From: Streptomyces iranensis | GTDB lineage: Bacteria; Actinomycetota; Actinomycetes; Streptomycetales; Streptomycetaceae | NCBI RefSeq assembly: GCF_017874715.1 | Contig: NZ_JAGGLR010000003.1 | Coordinates: 62,001 to 126,000, forward strand | DNA: 64,000 nucleotides | Reading direction: 5' to 3' | Shown: positions 52,004-60,309 of the stretch, piece after piece | Layout of the letters: every line of letters begins with the position of its first letter | Numbering within the stretch: the first letter of the stretch is position 1 | The notes under the pieces: generated by a model | Database searches by the model: none | Told to the model about the DNA's origin: nothing | Seen by the model: the letters and a program-made list of their open reading frames with translations, nothing else | Program-made: the position numbers and the translations under genes

Positions 52004-52816
52004 ATGGCGAGGCACGAGCTGGCCCGCTTCCTGCGGGACCGCCGCGAGGGGCTGCGTCCCCAGGACATCGGCCTGCCCGCCGACCCCCACCGCCGTACGC
52101 CGGGGCTGCGGCGGGAGGAGGTGGCGGAGCTGGCCCATATGTCGGTCGACTACTACACCCGCCTCGAGCAGGCCCGTGGCCCCCGGCCCTCGCCGCGCAT
52201 CCTGGACGGGCTGGCGGGGGCGCTGCGGCTCGCGCCCGCCGAGCGCAGCCATCTCTTCCGGCTCGCGGGGACGAGCGCGCCCCCGGGCGCGCGGGCGGTG
52301 CGGCGGGTCCGCCCGCATGTGGCCCAGATGCTGCGGCGGCTGCCCGACACCGCGGCGATCGTCACCGACGCCGCCTACGACGTGGTCGCCTGGAACCTGC
52401 TGGCGCAGGCCCTGCTCGGCGACGACCTCGGCCGGGACGGCAACCTCGCCCGCCGTCGCTTCCTCGGCCGGGGCCACGCGTACGAGAGCTCCAGCGCCGA
52501 GGAGTTCGGGCACATCGTGGTCGCCCGGCTGCGCCGGGCCGCCGACCGCTACCCCCGGGACGCGGCGCTCACCGCGCTGCTGGGCGAGCTGCGCACCGGC
52601 AGCGAGGAGTTCCGGCGGATCTGGGAGGAGCGCCCGGTCCACGCCCCCGGACACCGGACCAAGACCGTCGACCACCCCACGGCCGGGCCGCTCCGGCTGA
52701 ACTGCGACGTCCTGCTCGTCCCCGAGGACGACCAGGAGGTGGTCCTGATCACGGCCGACCCCGGATCCCCCTCCGCCCGAATGATCCGCGGGCTCGCGGG
52801 CGCGGTGGCACCGTGA
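52004..52816 (+). CDS. XRE-family regulator with MmyB-like ligand domain
   Basis: Encodes 270 residues; AAGGAGG five bases before the ATG. The N-terminal helix-turn-helix is typical (FLRDRREGLRPQDIGLPA, then TPGLRREEVAELAHMSVDYY and TRLEQARGPRPS). The C-terminal ~170 residues are the MmyB-like PAS-type ligand domain (AIVTDAAYDVVAWNLLAQAL; NLARRRFL). MmyB-type regulators often control a neighbouring SDR gene in response to fatty-acid-like ligands. Here the SDR is divergent. Confidence 0.92.
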   Translation: MARHELARFLRDRREGLRPQDIGLPADPHRRTPGLRREEVAELAHMSVDYYTRLEQARGPRPSPRILDGLAGALRLAPAERSHLFRLAGTSAPPGARAVRRVRPHVAQMLRRLPDTAAIVTDAAYDVVAWNLLAQALLGDDLGRDGNLARRRFLGRGHAYESSSAEEFGHIVVARLRRAADRYPRDAALTALLGELRTGSEEFRRIWEERPVHAPGHRTKTVDHPTAGPLRLNCDVLLVPEDDQEVVLITADPGSPSARMIRGLAGAVAP

Positions 52817-52845
52817 TGGCGTGGCGCTTCGTGCCGTACGTGCCG

Positions 52846-53112
52846 TCACTTCCGTGAATTGCCGAACAACAGGCGGTACACAACCAGGAGAACGAAGGCG
52901 CCACCGATCGCCGCGCCCCAGGTGGCGGGGTCGAAGAACTCCTTCTGCACCGGGCGGTCGAAGAACTTCGCGGAGATCCAGCCGCCCACGAACGCCCCCG
53001 CGATGCCGATGGCCGTGGTGCCGACCAGCCCGCCCGGGTCACGCCCGGGGAGGAGGATCTTGGCGATGACTCCGGCCAGCAGGCCGAGGATGATCCAGCT
53101 CACGATACCCAC
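52846..53112 (-). CDS. GlsB/YeaQ/YmgE-family stress membrane protein
   Basis: Encodes 88 residues with three membrane helices (SWIILGLLAGVIAKILLPG; TTAIGIAGAFVGGWI; WGAAIGGAFVLLVVYRLLF). The glycine-rich pattern LLPGRDPGGLVGTTAIGIAG is the family hallmark (transglycosylase-associated protein). It is cytoplasmic-membrane bound and often stress-induced. Convergent with the MmyB-type gene. Confidence 0.92.
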   Translation of the reverse strand: MGIVSWIILGLLAGVIAKILLPGRDPGGLVGTTAIGIAGAFVGGWISAKFFDRPVQKEFFDPATWGAAIGGAFVLLVVYRLLFGNSRK

Positions 53113-53327
53113 GTTGTTCGTCCCCTTCGTCGTGCTGTTGTGCTGTCGTGCCGTGTGCCGGGGTGAGTGAGCCCGGTCGATGACGTGTTCAGTCGGTTGC
53201 GCGGGTGTACGGGCGTCAACGAAGACGCGGCCCGCTCGGCGGTGGTTGCGAGCGGCTTGATCTTCCGCATGCCCGGGGAGCGGTGCGCCATGCCTGGACC
53301 GGATGTGCGGGGCGTGCGGGGATCCGG

Positions 53328-54842
53328 TCAGCCGTAGGACAGGTTGGAGCAGGGGTCGTCGTCGGCGGAGCGGGCGTCGTCGGCCACATGGGAGGACGGT
53401 GTGGAGGGCGCGGATGGCGCGGTGGCGTCGGGGGAGGGCGCGGTGAGGTATGTGCGTCCCAGGGTGAGGCTGATGCCCGGGGTGGTGGCGGGGCGCAGTC
53501 CGGCGCCGGGGAAGAGCCGGGCCACGGTCTGCGCCCGGTCCCGCTCACCGGGGCCGTAGCCGACCACGGTGGTGGCATGGTCCTGGGTGTCGGCGTTCGT
53601 GGCGCCGGTCACGGTGAAGCCATGCGTCCTGAGCGTGTCCGCGGCGCGTGCGGCGAGGCCCGGGGCGGTGGTGCCGTTGTAGACGGTGACGCTGATGCCC
53701 GCGCCCGACACGGTGGACGTGGCACTTGGCGTGGCGGAGTCCCGGGGCTCGTCCTTCTTCCCACCGGCCGCCTTCCCGTCGATGGTGCGGTCGGCCCTGA
53801 TGTCCGCCCAGAGGCCATCGGCGTCGGGCTGGACGATGGCGACCCGTTCGCCCTGGTAGCGCCAGGGGATGGTGACGAACTTGGTGTTGTGCAGATCGAT
53901 GTCCTTCATCGACATGGCGAAGGTCATCAGCTTCTTCGCGGAGCCGAGCCCCGGGTCCACGGTCATGGACTTGGTGGCCGCGTCCGCCAGCGGATACAGC
54001 GTGGTCGGGTCGATTCCCCGGCTCTTCACCTTCTTGAGCAGGGCGGAGATGAACGCCTGCTGCCGCTGTATGCGCCCGATGTCGGAGCCGTCGCCGATCC
54101 CGTGGCGGATGCGCACGTAGTCCAGCGCCTTCTGCCCGGAGACCGTCTGGACCCCCTTGCTGAAGATGCGCTTGCCGCGGGTGGACCGGCTGGGGCTCAG
54201 ATCGCGTTCGTAGACGTCCTGCGGCACGCATACCTGGACCCCGCCGACCGCGGAGGTCATCCGGGAGAAGCCCTCGAAGTCGATGACGACGGTGTGGTCC
54301 ATGCGCAGCCCGGTCAGCTTCTCGACGGTGTTCTGGGTGCAGGCCGGATTGCCCTGGGCGGTCTCGCCCACGGAGAACGCCGAGTTGAACATCGCGTTCC
54401 GTTGCGTTCTGGTCCATGAGCCGTCCGGCAGCCGGCACGGCGGGATGTCGACCAGGGTGTCGCGGGGTATCGACACCCCGACCGCGTGCTTGCCATCGGC
54501 GTAGACGTGCAGCAGCAAGGCGGTGTCCGAACGGCCCACGTCTCCGGTGCCGCCGCCCAGCTTGCTGTTATCGCCCGAGCGGGTGTCCGAGCCAATGACC
54601 AGCACGTTCTGACCGGCGGCGTTTCCCTCCGGCCGGTTGTCGGAGAGGCCGTCCGACCCGAAGGTGGTGATGTTCCCGTTCAGCTTGAAGTAGAGCCAGC
54701 CCACTCCGCCGCCGAGCAGCACGAGGAACGACACCACGATCACCAGAGCGATCCGCAGCGGGCGGCGCCCCTTGCGCTGCCGCCCCGCGTCCGTCCGTTC
54801 CGCGGTGGCGCTCCCCGTCGTCTCCCCGTCTCTGCCTGTCAT
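53328..54842 (-). CDS. LytR-CpsA-Psr (LCP) wall-polymer ligase with LytR_C domain
   Basis: Encodes 504 residues: a basic cytoplasmic tail, one membrane helix (~30-51), and the LCP catalytic domain (~80-265) with its Arg/Asp set in VLVIGSDTRSG, GRSDTALLLHVY, SIPRDTLVDIP and ALDYVRIRHGIGDGSDIGRI. The LytR_C domain lies at ~385-470 (ISVTVYNGTTAPGLAARAAD). LCP enzymes join teichoic-acid-like or other glycopolymers to peptidoglycan on the outer membrane face. A Pro/Ser/Asp-rich tail ends the chain. A hairpin GACCGGAT/ATCCGGTC (53297-53329) overlaps the stop. Confidence 0.93.
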   Translation of the reverse strand: MTGRDGETTGSATAERTDAGRQRKGRRPLRIALVIVVSFLVLLGGGVGWLYFKLNGNITTFGSDGLSDNRPEGNAAGQNVLVIGSDTRSGDNSKLGGGTGDVGRSDTALLLHVYADGKHAVGVSIPRDTLVDIPPCRLPDGSWTRTQRNAMFNSAFSVGETAQGNPACTQNTVEKLTGLRMDHTVVIDFEGFSRMTSAVGGVQVCVPQDVYERDLSPSRSTRGKRIFSKGVQTVSGQKALDYVRIRHGIGDGSDIGRIQRQQAFISALLKKVKSRGIDPTTLYPLADAATKSMTVDPGLGSAKKLMTFAMSMKDIDLHNTKFVTIPWRYQGERVAIVQPDADGLWADIRADRTIDGKAAGGKKDEPRDSATPSATSTVSGAGISVTVYNGTTAPGLAARAADTLRTHGFTVTGATNADTQDHATTVVGYGPGERDRAQTVARLFPGAGLRPATTPGISLTLGRTYLTAPSPDATAPSAPSTPSSHVADDARSADDDPCSNLSYG

Positions 54843-54974
54843 GCGCGTCCTTCGTCCGGCGGCTGTTCGGAAGAGAAGACGATCGATGCCGGTCTCAGGT
54901 TCTATCGATGCGCGAGGGCATGTTTTACAGCGTGTGGTACGACACGTCCCCGCGGTGCCGGAGGTGCGGGGCGA
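54843..54974. other. Promoter region of the LCP gene
   Basis: This 132-bp gap between two minus-strand genes is locally AT-rich around 54910-54945. A small dyad CGTGT-GGTACG-ACACG is present near 54930-54946. No gene seen. Confidence 0.35.
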
Positions 54975-55622
54975 TCAGCGGGCCAGGGAGACGGCGAACG
55001 GCCGGAATCCATGGCGGCGCAGCACATGGGGAACCAGCAGCACGAGGGCTTCGGTGGCACGGGCGGTGGTGATGTCACCCAGATCCTCGATCCACTCCGG
55101 CTTCCAGCCGAGGTCGCCGAGAAGGCCCGCGGTGATGGTCTTGGCGTCCGCGTCGTCGCCGGAGAGATAGCCGGTGGGCGGGGTGGACAGCTCGGCGGGG
55201 GCGGTCATGACCGGGAAGAGCATGGTGTTGAGGGTCTTGACCACCCGGGTCGCGGGCAGGGCCCGCTGGAGCCGCTCGGCCAGACTGCTGCCGGGATAGC
55301 ACAGGTCCGAGGGGAGCCCGTCGGGCGTGTGACGGGTGGCGTTGGAGACGTCGATGAGGATCTTGCCCGCCAACTCGGTGCGCAGGGCGGAGAGGCGTTC
55401 CAGAGCCGTGTCGCCCGGGGTGGCGTTGATGACGATGCCGGTGGTGGCGGCGGTGGTGCGCTGGTCGGCGTGGCGCGGCTGTGGAACGGCGCCGGTCTCG
55501 TCGGCCGGGGTCTCCTGGGGCGGCTGCCGGTGGCCGAGGGTGATCTGGTGGCCGGCGGCGGCGAGTGCGCGGGCGAGCCCGCTGCCGACGCGTCCGGTGC
55601 CGAGGATGCCGATGCTGGTCAT
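54975..55622 (-). CDS. NADPH-F420-reductase-like / dinucleotide-binding oxidoreductase
   Basis: Encodes 215 residues. The Rossmann start SIGILGTGRVGSGLARALAA and the loop LGHRQP after strand 2 fit NADPH binding. VINATPGDTALERLSAL, ILIDVSNA and VVKTLNTMLFPVM are the usual motifs of the family that includes F420:NADP+ oxidoreductase and YrbA-like reductases. Its start is 29 bases downstream of the inositol-phosphatase-like stop, so the two form an operon. The true electron partner is unknown. Confidence 0.88.
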   Translation of the reverse strand: MTSIGILGTGRVGSGLARALAAAGHQITLGHRQPPQETPADETGAVPQPRHADQRTTAATTGIVINATPGDTALERLSALRTELAGKILIDVSNATRHTPDGLPSDLCYPGSSLAERLQRALPATRVVKTLNTMLFPVMTAPAELSTPPTGYLSGDDADAKTITAGLLGDLGWKPEWIEDLGDITTARATEALVLLVPHVLRRHGFRPFAVSLAR

Positions 55623-55651
55623 GCGAGTGAACTCCTTGCCGGGGCGGGTGG

Positions 55652-56479
55652 TCAGGCGATGGGCGACAGGACGGAGACGGCCTCGGCGTGGATGCCGGGG
55701 GCGGTGGCCAGGAAGTCATCGCCGGCCAGGTCCCAGGGGTTGCCCCGGGTGTCGGTGACGGTGCCACCGGCCTCGGCGACCAGCAGCGCGCCGGCCACCA
55801 GACCCGAGCGCACATCGGAGAACTGCCAGAACGCGTCCATGCGCCCGGCGGCCACATGGATCAGCTGGAGGGTGGCGGGCACGGAGACCCGGACGACGAG
55901 ACCGCGGATCAGCATCCCGGTGACCGACGCGCCGATCCGGTGGAAGGTGTGCTCGTCCTCGCCCGGCCGGGCCTGGCCCGTGCCGACCAGGGCCGCGCCC
56001 AGGTCCGTCTTGGCCGACACCCGCAGGGGCGTGCCGTTCAGCCGGGCGCCGTGACCGGCCACCGCGGTGTACCAGTCGCCGGTCAGCGGAAGGTGGACGG
56101 CGGTGAGCACCGGGTGGTTGTCGCGGACGAGGGTGGCGGTCACGGCCCAGTCGGACATGCCGTGCACATGGTTGATGTTGCCCTCGGCCGGGTCGACGAT
56201 CCACCACTCGCCCGGCGGCAGCGCACCGCCCGCCAGCTCGTCCTCGGCCCAGCGCGCACCGGGCCTGGCGGCCATCAGCGGCTCCTTCAGGATGTTCAGC
56301 ACCGCGTCGTCGTTGGCGTGGATCTCCGCGACGATCTCGTCGAGCTCCACCCCGCGGGCGTGTGGGGTGTGGCGCTCCCGCAGCAGGTCACCGGCGGTGC
56401 GGACGGTCTCGGTGACCCGGGTGAGCAAAGTGGCGTCGAGGCCGGTTCCGGAGGTCGTGGTGCCGGTGGACGTGGACAT
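55652..56479 (-). CDS. Inositol-monophosphatase-like protein with altered metal motif
   Basis: Encodes 274 residues; GGAG six bases before the ATG at 56479 sets the start. The fold is IMPase-like: WAEDE at 77-81, WWIVDPAEGNINHVHGMSDW, and a late FSDVRSGLVAGALLVAEAGG. The usual metal-binding DP(I/L)DGT is here DPAEGN (96-101), with Glu for the second Asp and Asn for Thr. Either catalysis uses Glu, or activity on phosphate esters has changed. First gene of the pair with the reductase at 54975. Confidence 0.85.
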   Translation of the reverse strand: MSTSTGTTTSGTGLDATLLTRVTETVRTAGDLLRERHTPHARGVELDEIVAEIHANDDAVLNILKEPLMAARPGARWAEDELAGGALPPGEWWIVDPAEGNINHVHGMSDWAVTATLVRDNHPVLTAVHLPLTGDWYTAVAGHGARLNGTPLRVSAKTDLGAALVGTGQARPGEDEHTFHRIGASVTGMLIRGLVVRVSVPATLQLIHVAAGRMDAFWQFSDVRSGLVAGALLVAEAGGTVTDTRGNPWDLAGDDFLATAPGIHAEAVSVLSPIA

Positions 56480-56631
56480 GAGTGCTCCCGCGATGGTGAG
56501 AGAGGGGGAGGCTTGGCGCGCGCTTCGCCGTCGGTGTCTCGACCGTAGGCACCCTCGCCGATGACGGCAATTGCACATATGGCACTGCTGGGTTTACCCG
56601 CGTGCAACGGAAGACGCGGGCCGACAAGCGA

Positions 56632-56665
56632 CACCCGGGCCGAAGCGTTCGCTTCGGCCCGGGTG
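56632..56665 (-). terminator. Strong hairpin terminator after dctA
   Basis: CACCCGGGCCGAAGCG-TT-CGCTTCGGCCCGGGTG is a perfect 16-bp stem with a 2-base centre, starting 22 bases past the dctA stop at 56687. It is the strongest hairpin noticed in the window. No U-tract follows. Confidence 0.85.
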
Positions 56666-56686
56666 GTTGGCCAGGTGGCGGCGTGG

Positions 56687-58081
56687 TCAGCCGATGGCGG
56701 GGACGGGTTCGCGGGGCGATCCCGCCGGTTCCTCGGGAACGAGGTCGTCGGTGGCCGTGTCATCGGGGTTGAAGGGCAGGTCGCCCCGGAGCACCGCCCG
56801 GGTCCGGGCCTCGTCCAGCTGCCCCTCCCAGCGGGCCACGGCCAAGGTGGCGACACCATTGCCCACCAGGCTGGTCAGGGCCCGCGCCTCGGACATGAAC
56901 CGGTCGATGCCGAAGATCAGCGCGAGGGCCGCCACCGGGACATGGGGGACGGCGCTGAGCGTGGCGGCCAGGGCGACGAAGCCCGAACCGGTCACCCCCG
57001 CCGCGCCCTTGGAGGTGAGCAGCATGACGGCGAGCATGGTCAGCTGCTGGGTGAGGCTGAGGTCGACCCCCACCGCCTGGGCGAGGAACACCGAACCCAT
57101 CGTGAGGTAGATGGCGGTTCCGTCGAGGTTGAAGGAGTACCCGGCGGGCAGGGTGATGCCCACGACGGGCTTCGAGGCGCCCGCGTGCTCCAGCTTGGCC
57201 ATCATGCGCGGCAGCACCGGTTCGGTGGACGAGGTGCCGAGCACGATCAGCAACTCCTCCTTGATGTAGCGGAGGAACGGCAGCAGGCGCAGGCCGCCCA
57301 GGCGCATCACCCCGCCGAGGACCACCAGGACGAAGAAGAGCGCGGTCAGCCAGAACGAGCCGACCAGCAGGGCAAGATGGCGCAGGGTGCCCAGGCCGTA
57401 GTTGCCGATGGTGAAGGCCATCGAGCCGAAGGCGCCGATCGGGGCCAGCCGCATGATCCAGCGGATGAGCCGGAACAGCACCGTGGAGAGCTTCTCGATG
57501 CCCGCGGCGATGCTCGCCCCGGCCTCGCCACTGGCCTGCAGACCGAAGCCGAACAGGACCGCCACCAACAGCACCGGCAGGATCTCCTCGCCGGTCAGCG
57601 CGGAGACGAGGGTGTCCGGGATGGTGCTGAGGACGAAGTCCGCGAAGCTCTCATGGGCCTGGGTCGCCTCGGCCGGGAGGCTGTCGGTGCTGAGGGTGGA
57701 GACATCGACGTGCAGTCCGCTGCCGGGCCGTACGACGTTGACCACGACCAGGCCGATGACCAGGGCGATGGTGGTCAGGATCTCGAAGTAGACCAGGGCC
57801 TTGAGGCTCACCCGGCCGACCGTTCTGCGGTCGCTCATGGCGGCGATGCCGTGGACGACCGTACAGAAGATGATCGGCGCGATCATCATCCGCACCAGCG
57901 CGACGAAACCGTCTCCCAGCGGTTTCAGCTCCGCCCCGAAGGAGGGCCACAGCGAACCGACGACGACCCCGGCGAGGACCGCGAGCAGGCACTGGACATA
58001 GAGGCGGGACAGCAGCAGGCGGATGCGGCCGGGCCGGTCGGGGGCGGCGACGGTGCCCGGCGCTGCGGCGTTGCGGCTCAT
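56687..58081 (-). CDS. dctA: C4-dicarboxylate/cation symporter DctA
   Basis: Encodes 464 residues of the DAACS family (glutamate/C4-dicarboxylate:cation symporters). The signature elements are present: LVRMMIAPIIFCTVVHGIAA, the serine-rich re-entrant loop VLGTSSTEPVLPRMM, GYSFNLDGTAIYLTMGSVF and the last loop LLTSKGAAGVTGSGFVALAA. It takes up succinate, fumarate, malate or similar acids. The ATG overlaps the PrpF stop by four bases, so the two are co-translated. The LysR gene beyond PrpF is a likely regulator. Confidence 0.95.
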   Translation of the reverse strand: MSRNAAAPGTVAAPDRPGRIRLLLSRLYVQCLLAVLAGVVVGSLWPSFGAELKPLGDGFVALVRMMIAPIIFCTVVHGIAAMSDRRTVGRVSLKALVYFEILTTIALVIGLVVVNVVRPGSGLHVDVSTLSTDSLPAEATQAHESFADFVLSTIPDTLVSALTGEEILPVLLVAVLFGFGLQASGEAGASIAAGIEKLSTVLFRLIRWIMRLAPIGAFGSMAFTIGNYGLGTLRHLALLVGSFWLTALFFVLVVLGGVMRLGGLRLLPFLRYIKEELLIVLGTSSTEPVLPRMMAKLEHAGASKPVVGITLPAGYSFNLDGTAIYLTMGSVFLAQAVGVDLSLTQQLTMLAVMLLTSKGAAGVTGSGFVALAATLSAVPHVPVAALALIFGIDRFMSEARALTSLVGNGVATLAVARWEGQLDEARTRAVLRGDLPFNPDDTATDDLVPEEPAGSPREPVPAIG

Positions 58082-59196
58082 ACGGGGCGTCCTTCCGGGA
58101 CGGGAACGAGAAGTTCGGCTCGGGCGATGCGCCGGGCGGCGCGGTGCAGGAGCACCGTGGGGGACGCGCCGTCCGGTGCGGGGACGGCTCGGGCGGTGAT
58201 GACGCCCGCGGGGGTGCCCAGTCGCAGCGTGCCATCGGCGGTCTGCCGCGTGACGCGGTGGGCGAGGGTGCCGGGGGTCGCGGCGGCCGTCGCCAGGGCG
58301 ACGGCGGAGGTGAGGCCGATCGCCGGATGCGGGGCGTGCATGGAGACCATGCGCACGGCCACGTCGTACTGGTCCTGAGTGACCAGGTGACCGTGGGTGG
58401 TGCGATATGTTACGGGGCCGCCGACGACACCGACCTTGGGCACCGCGTGGCTGACCGGGGCGTCCTCGCGGACCAGCCCCATGGCGAGCGCCGCCTTGCG
58501 GCGCAGCACGGTGAGCGCGGGCACCACGGTGGCGAACGCGGCCGGGGATTCGGAGCCGTCGAGGCCGAACGCCTTGGCGTCGAAGAGCGCGGCGGGCGCG
58601 CCCGCGTCCACGAGCGAGGCTTCGACGGGGCCGTCCGGCCCGGTCAGGGTGTCCAGGGGGCGGCCGGTGGGCAGGGCACGGCCGGTGGTGGACCCGGCCG
58701 GGTCCTGGAAACCCAGCAGGACCGGCACCCCGAGCGCCTCGGTGCCGGGCACCACGGCGGTGCCCTCGTCGGGCGCGGTCGGGCCGGGGGTGGGGATGGT
58801 GCCGGTGAGGCGGGCCCCGGTATTCACATTGAGCATGCGGACGGTGGTGGTGTCCGAGGTGATCGGCACCAGACCGCGGTGGACGGCGTACAGCGCGACC
58901 GCGGTGGCGCAGTTGCCGCAGTTGCTGGTCCACTCCACCCGCTCATCGCCGATGCCCACCTGCGCGAAGGCGTAGCAGACATCGACGCCCGCCACGTCCG
59001 ACAGCTGGACGATCGCGGCCTTGGAGGTGGTGGACGAGGCGCCGCCCACCCCGTCGATCTGGCGGGGGTCGGCCGCGTTGAAGGCGGCGAGCAGCAGGGT
59101 GTCGGCATCCACTCCGGTGGCCACCACATCGTGGTGGTCGAAGATCCAGCACTTGCTGGTACCCCCGCGGATCATCTCGCCCTGCAGACGCAACAC
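58078..59196 (-). CDS. PrpF/DUF453 family isomerase (4-oxalomesaconate tautomerase-like)
   Basis: Encodes 372 residues. GGGGAG six bases before the GTG at 59196 sets the start, although the frame is open to 59259. The PrpF signature is clear: LQGEMIRGGTSKCWIFDHHD, then DGVGGASSTTSKAAIVQL, and SNCGNCATAVALYAVHRG with the catalytic Cys pair. Members isomerise double bonds of aconitate, methylaconitate or 4-oxalomesaconate through a diaminopimelate-epimerase fold. Overlap with dctA suggests that the imported acid or a product of it is the substrate. Confidence 0.9.
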   Translation of the reverse strand: MLRLQGEMIRGGTSKCWIFDHHDVVATGVDADTLLLAAFNAADPRQIDGVGGASSTTSKAAIVQLSDVAGVDVCYAFAQVGIGDERVEWTSNCGNCATAVALYAVHRGLVPITSDTTTVRMLNVNTGARLTGTIPTPGPTAPDEGTAVVPGTEALGVPVLLGFQDPAGSTTGRALPTGRPLDTLTGPDGPVEASLVDAGAPAALFDAKAFGLDGSESPAAFATVVPALTVLRRKAALAMGLVREDAPVSHAVPKVGVVGGPVTYRTTHGHLVTQDQYDVAVRMVSMHAPHPAIGLTSAVALATAAATPGTLAHRVTRQTADGTLRLGTPAGVITARAVPAPDGASPTVLLHRAARRIARAELLVPVPEGRPV

Positions 59197-59342
59197 AACG
59201 GACTCCCCATGGCCGTGGAATCGACACCCCGCCGACGGCTCCTCCGTGGGCGGTGGCATCTACGGTGTGTTACCGCAGCGTGAAGTACAATCTCGGAAAT
59301 CTGTAGGGGTATTAAGCAGAACTGAAGGCTTGAGGTGATGTC
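59197..59342. promoter_or_regulatory. Divergent promoter region of prpF-dctA and LysR gene
   Basis: AT-rich for this genome from ~59280 to 59330. TACA-N12-TGTA at 59286-59305 (TACAATCTCGG...) is a partial dyad that could be a LysR site. GAGGTGAT lies before the LysR GTG. Confidence 0.45.
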
Positions 59343-60302
59343 GTGCTGGACGTCCGGCGCATTCTGCTCTTCGCCGAGGTGGCCCGGCGCGGCTCCGTGA
59401 CGGCCACCGCCCGCGCCCTGAACTACACGCCATCAGCGGTGTCCCAGCAGGTCAGCCGATTGGAGACGGAGGCCGGCCAGCCGCTGCTGGACCGCCACGC
59501 ACGGGGTGTCACCCTCACCGACGCCGGGCGCGCCCTGGCCGACCGGGGGGAGCGGATCGCCCGTGAGCTGAAGGCCGCTGAGAGTGAGCTCGCCGACTTC
59601 GCGGGGCTCCGCGCGGGCACGCTGCGCATCGGCACCTTCCCCACCGTCGGCGCCTCGCTGCTGCCGCCCGCCGTCATCGCCTTCCGCGACACCCACCCGG
59701 ACGTACGGCTGACCGTGCGCAGCGCCCGTATCGCGGGCCTGTGGTCGATGCTGGAGAGCCGGGAGATCGAGATGTCGCTGATGTGGGACTACGACTGGTG
59801 CCGCATCGACCGCGAGGACGTGGACATCACCCCGCTCCTCGACGATCCGCCCGCCCTCCTCGTCGGCGACCGGCACCCGCTGGCCACCCGTACCGACGCC
59901 ACCCTCGCCGATTTCGCCGACGATTCGTGGATCACCCGTGCCGACCGCCATCCGGTGGCCGAGGCCCTGGTGCGCAGCTGCCGGGCGGTCGGTTTCGAAC
60001 CGCAGATCGCCTACGAGGCACACGACTACCAGGAGGCGCAAGGCCTGGTGGCCGCCGGTCTGGGCGTGGCGCTGGCCCCGACCCTGGCCCTGGAGGGCAT
60101 CCGCCCCGGCGTCAGCGTGCTGCCGCTGCGGCCGCCCGCGCCGGTGCGCCGGATCCTGCTCGTGCGCATGGCCGACCACGCCCTCACCCCCACCGCCGGG
60201 GCGTTCCTCGGCTCGCTGCGGGAGAGCGCCGCGGCCCGGCGGACCGACGCGCCGGACGCGGGCGGACGAGCGGTGGTGCCCGATCCCCGCTCCGGCTCAT
60301 GA
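59343..60302 (+). CDS. LysR-family transcriptional regulator
   Basis: Encodes 319 residues from a GTG. The helix-turn-helix is complete (ILLFAEVARRGSVTATARAL, then NYTPSAVSQQVSRLETEAGQ). The effector domain (~90-290) includes LRIGTFPTVGASLLPPAVIA and YQEAQGLVAAGLGVALAPTL. It is divergent from prpF-dctA and the likely activator of that pair in response to a di- or tricarboxylic acid. It is convergent with the esterase gene (7-bp gap). Confidence 0.92.
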   Translation: MLDVRRILLFAEVARRGSVTATARALNYTPSAVSQQVSRLETEAGQPLLDRHARGVTLTDAGRALADRGERIARELKAAESELADFAGLRAGTLRIGTFPTVGASLLPPAVIAFRDTHPDVRLTVRSARIAGLWSMLESREIEMSLMWDYDWCRIDREDVDITPLLDDPPALLVGDRHPLATRTDATLADFADDSWITRADRHPVAEALVRSCRAVGFEPQIAYEAHDYQEAQGLVAAGLGVALAPTLALEGIRPGVSVLPLRPPAPVRRILLVRMADHALTPTAGAFLGSLRESAAARRTDAPDAGGRAVVPDPRSGS

Positions 60303-60309
60303 CGGGCCC

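Noticed and set aside
52817..52845. Hairpin between the MmyB-type gene and the GlsB-type gene
   Set aside because: The GTACG-containing words give only a short imperfect stem; not distinct from chance.
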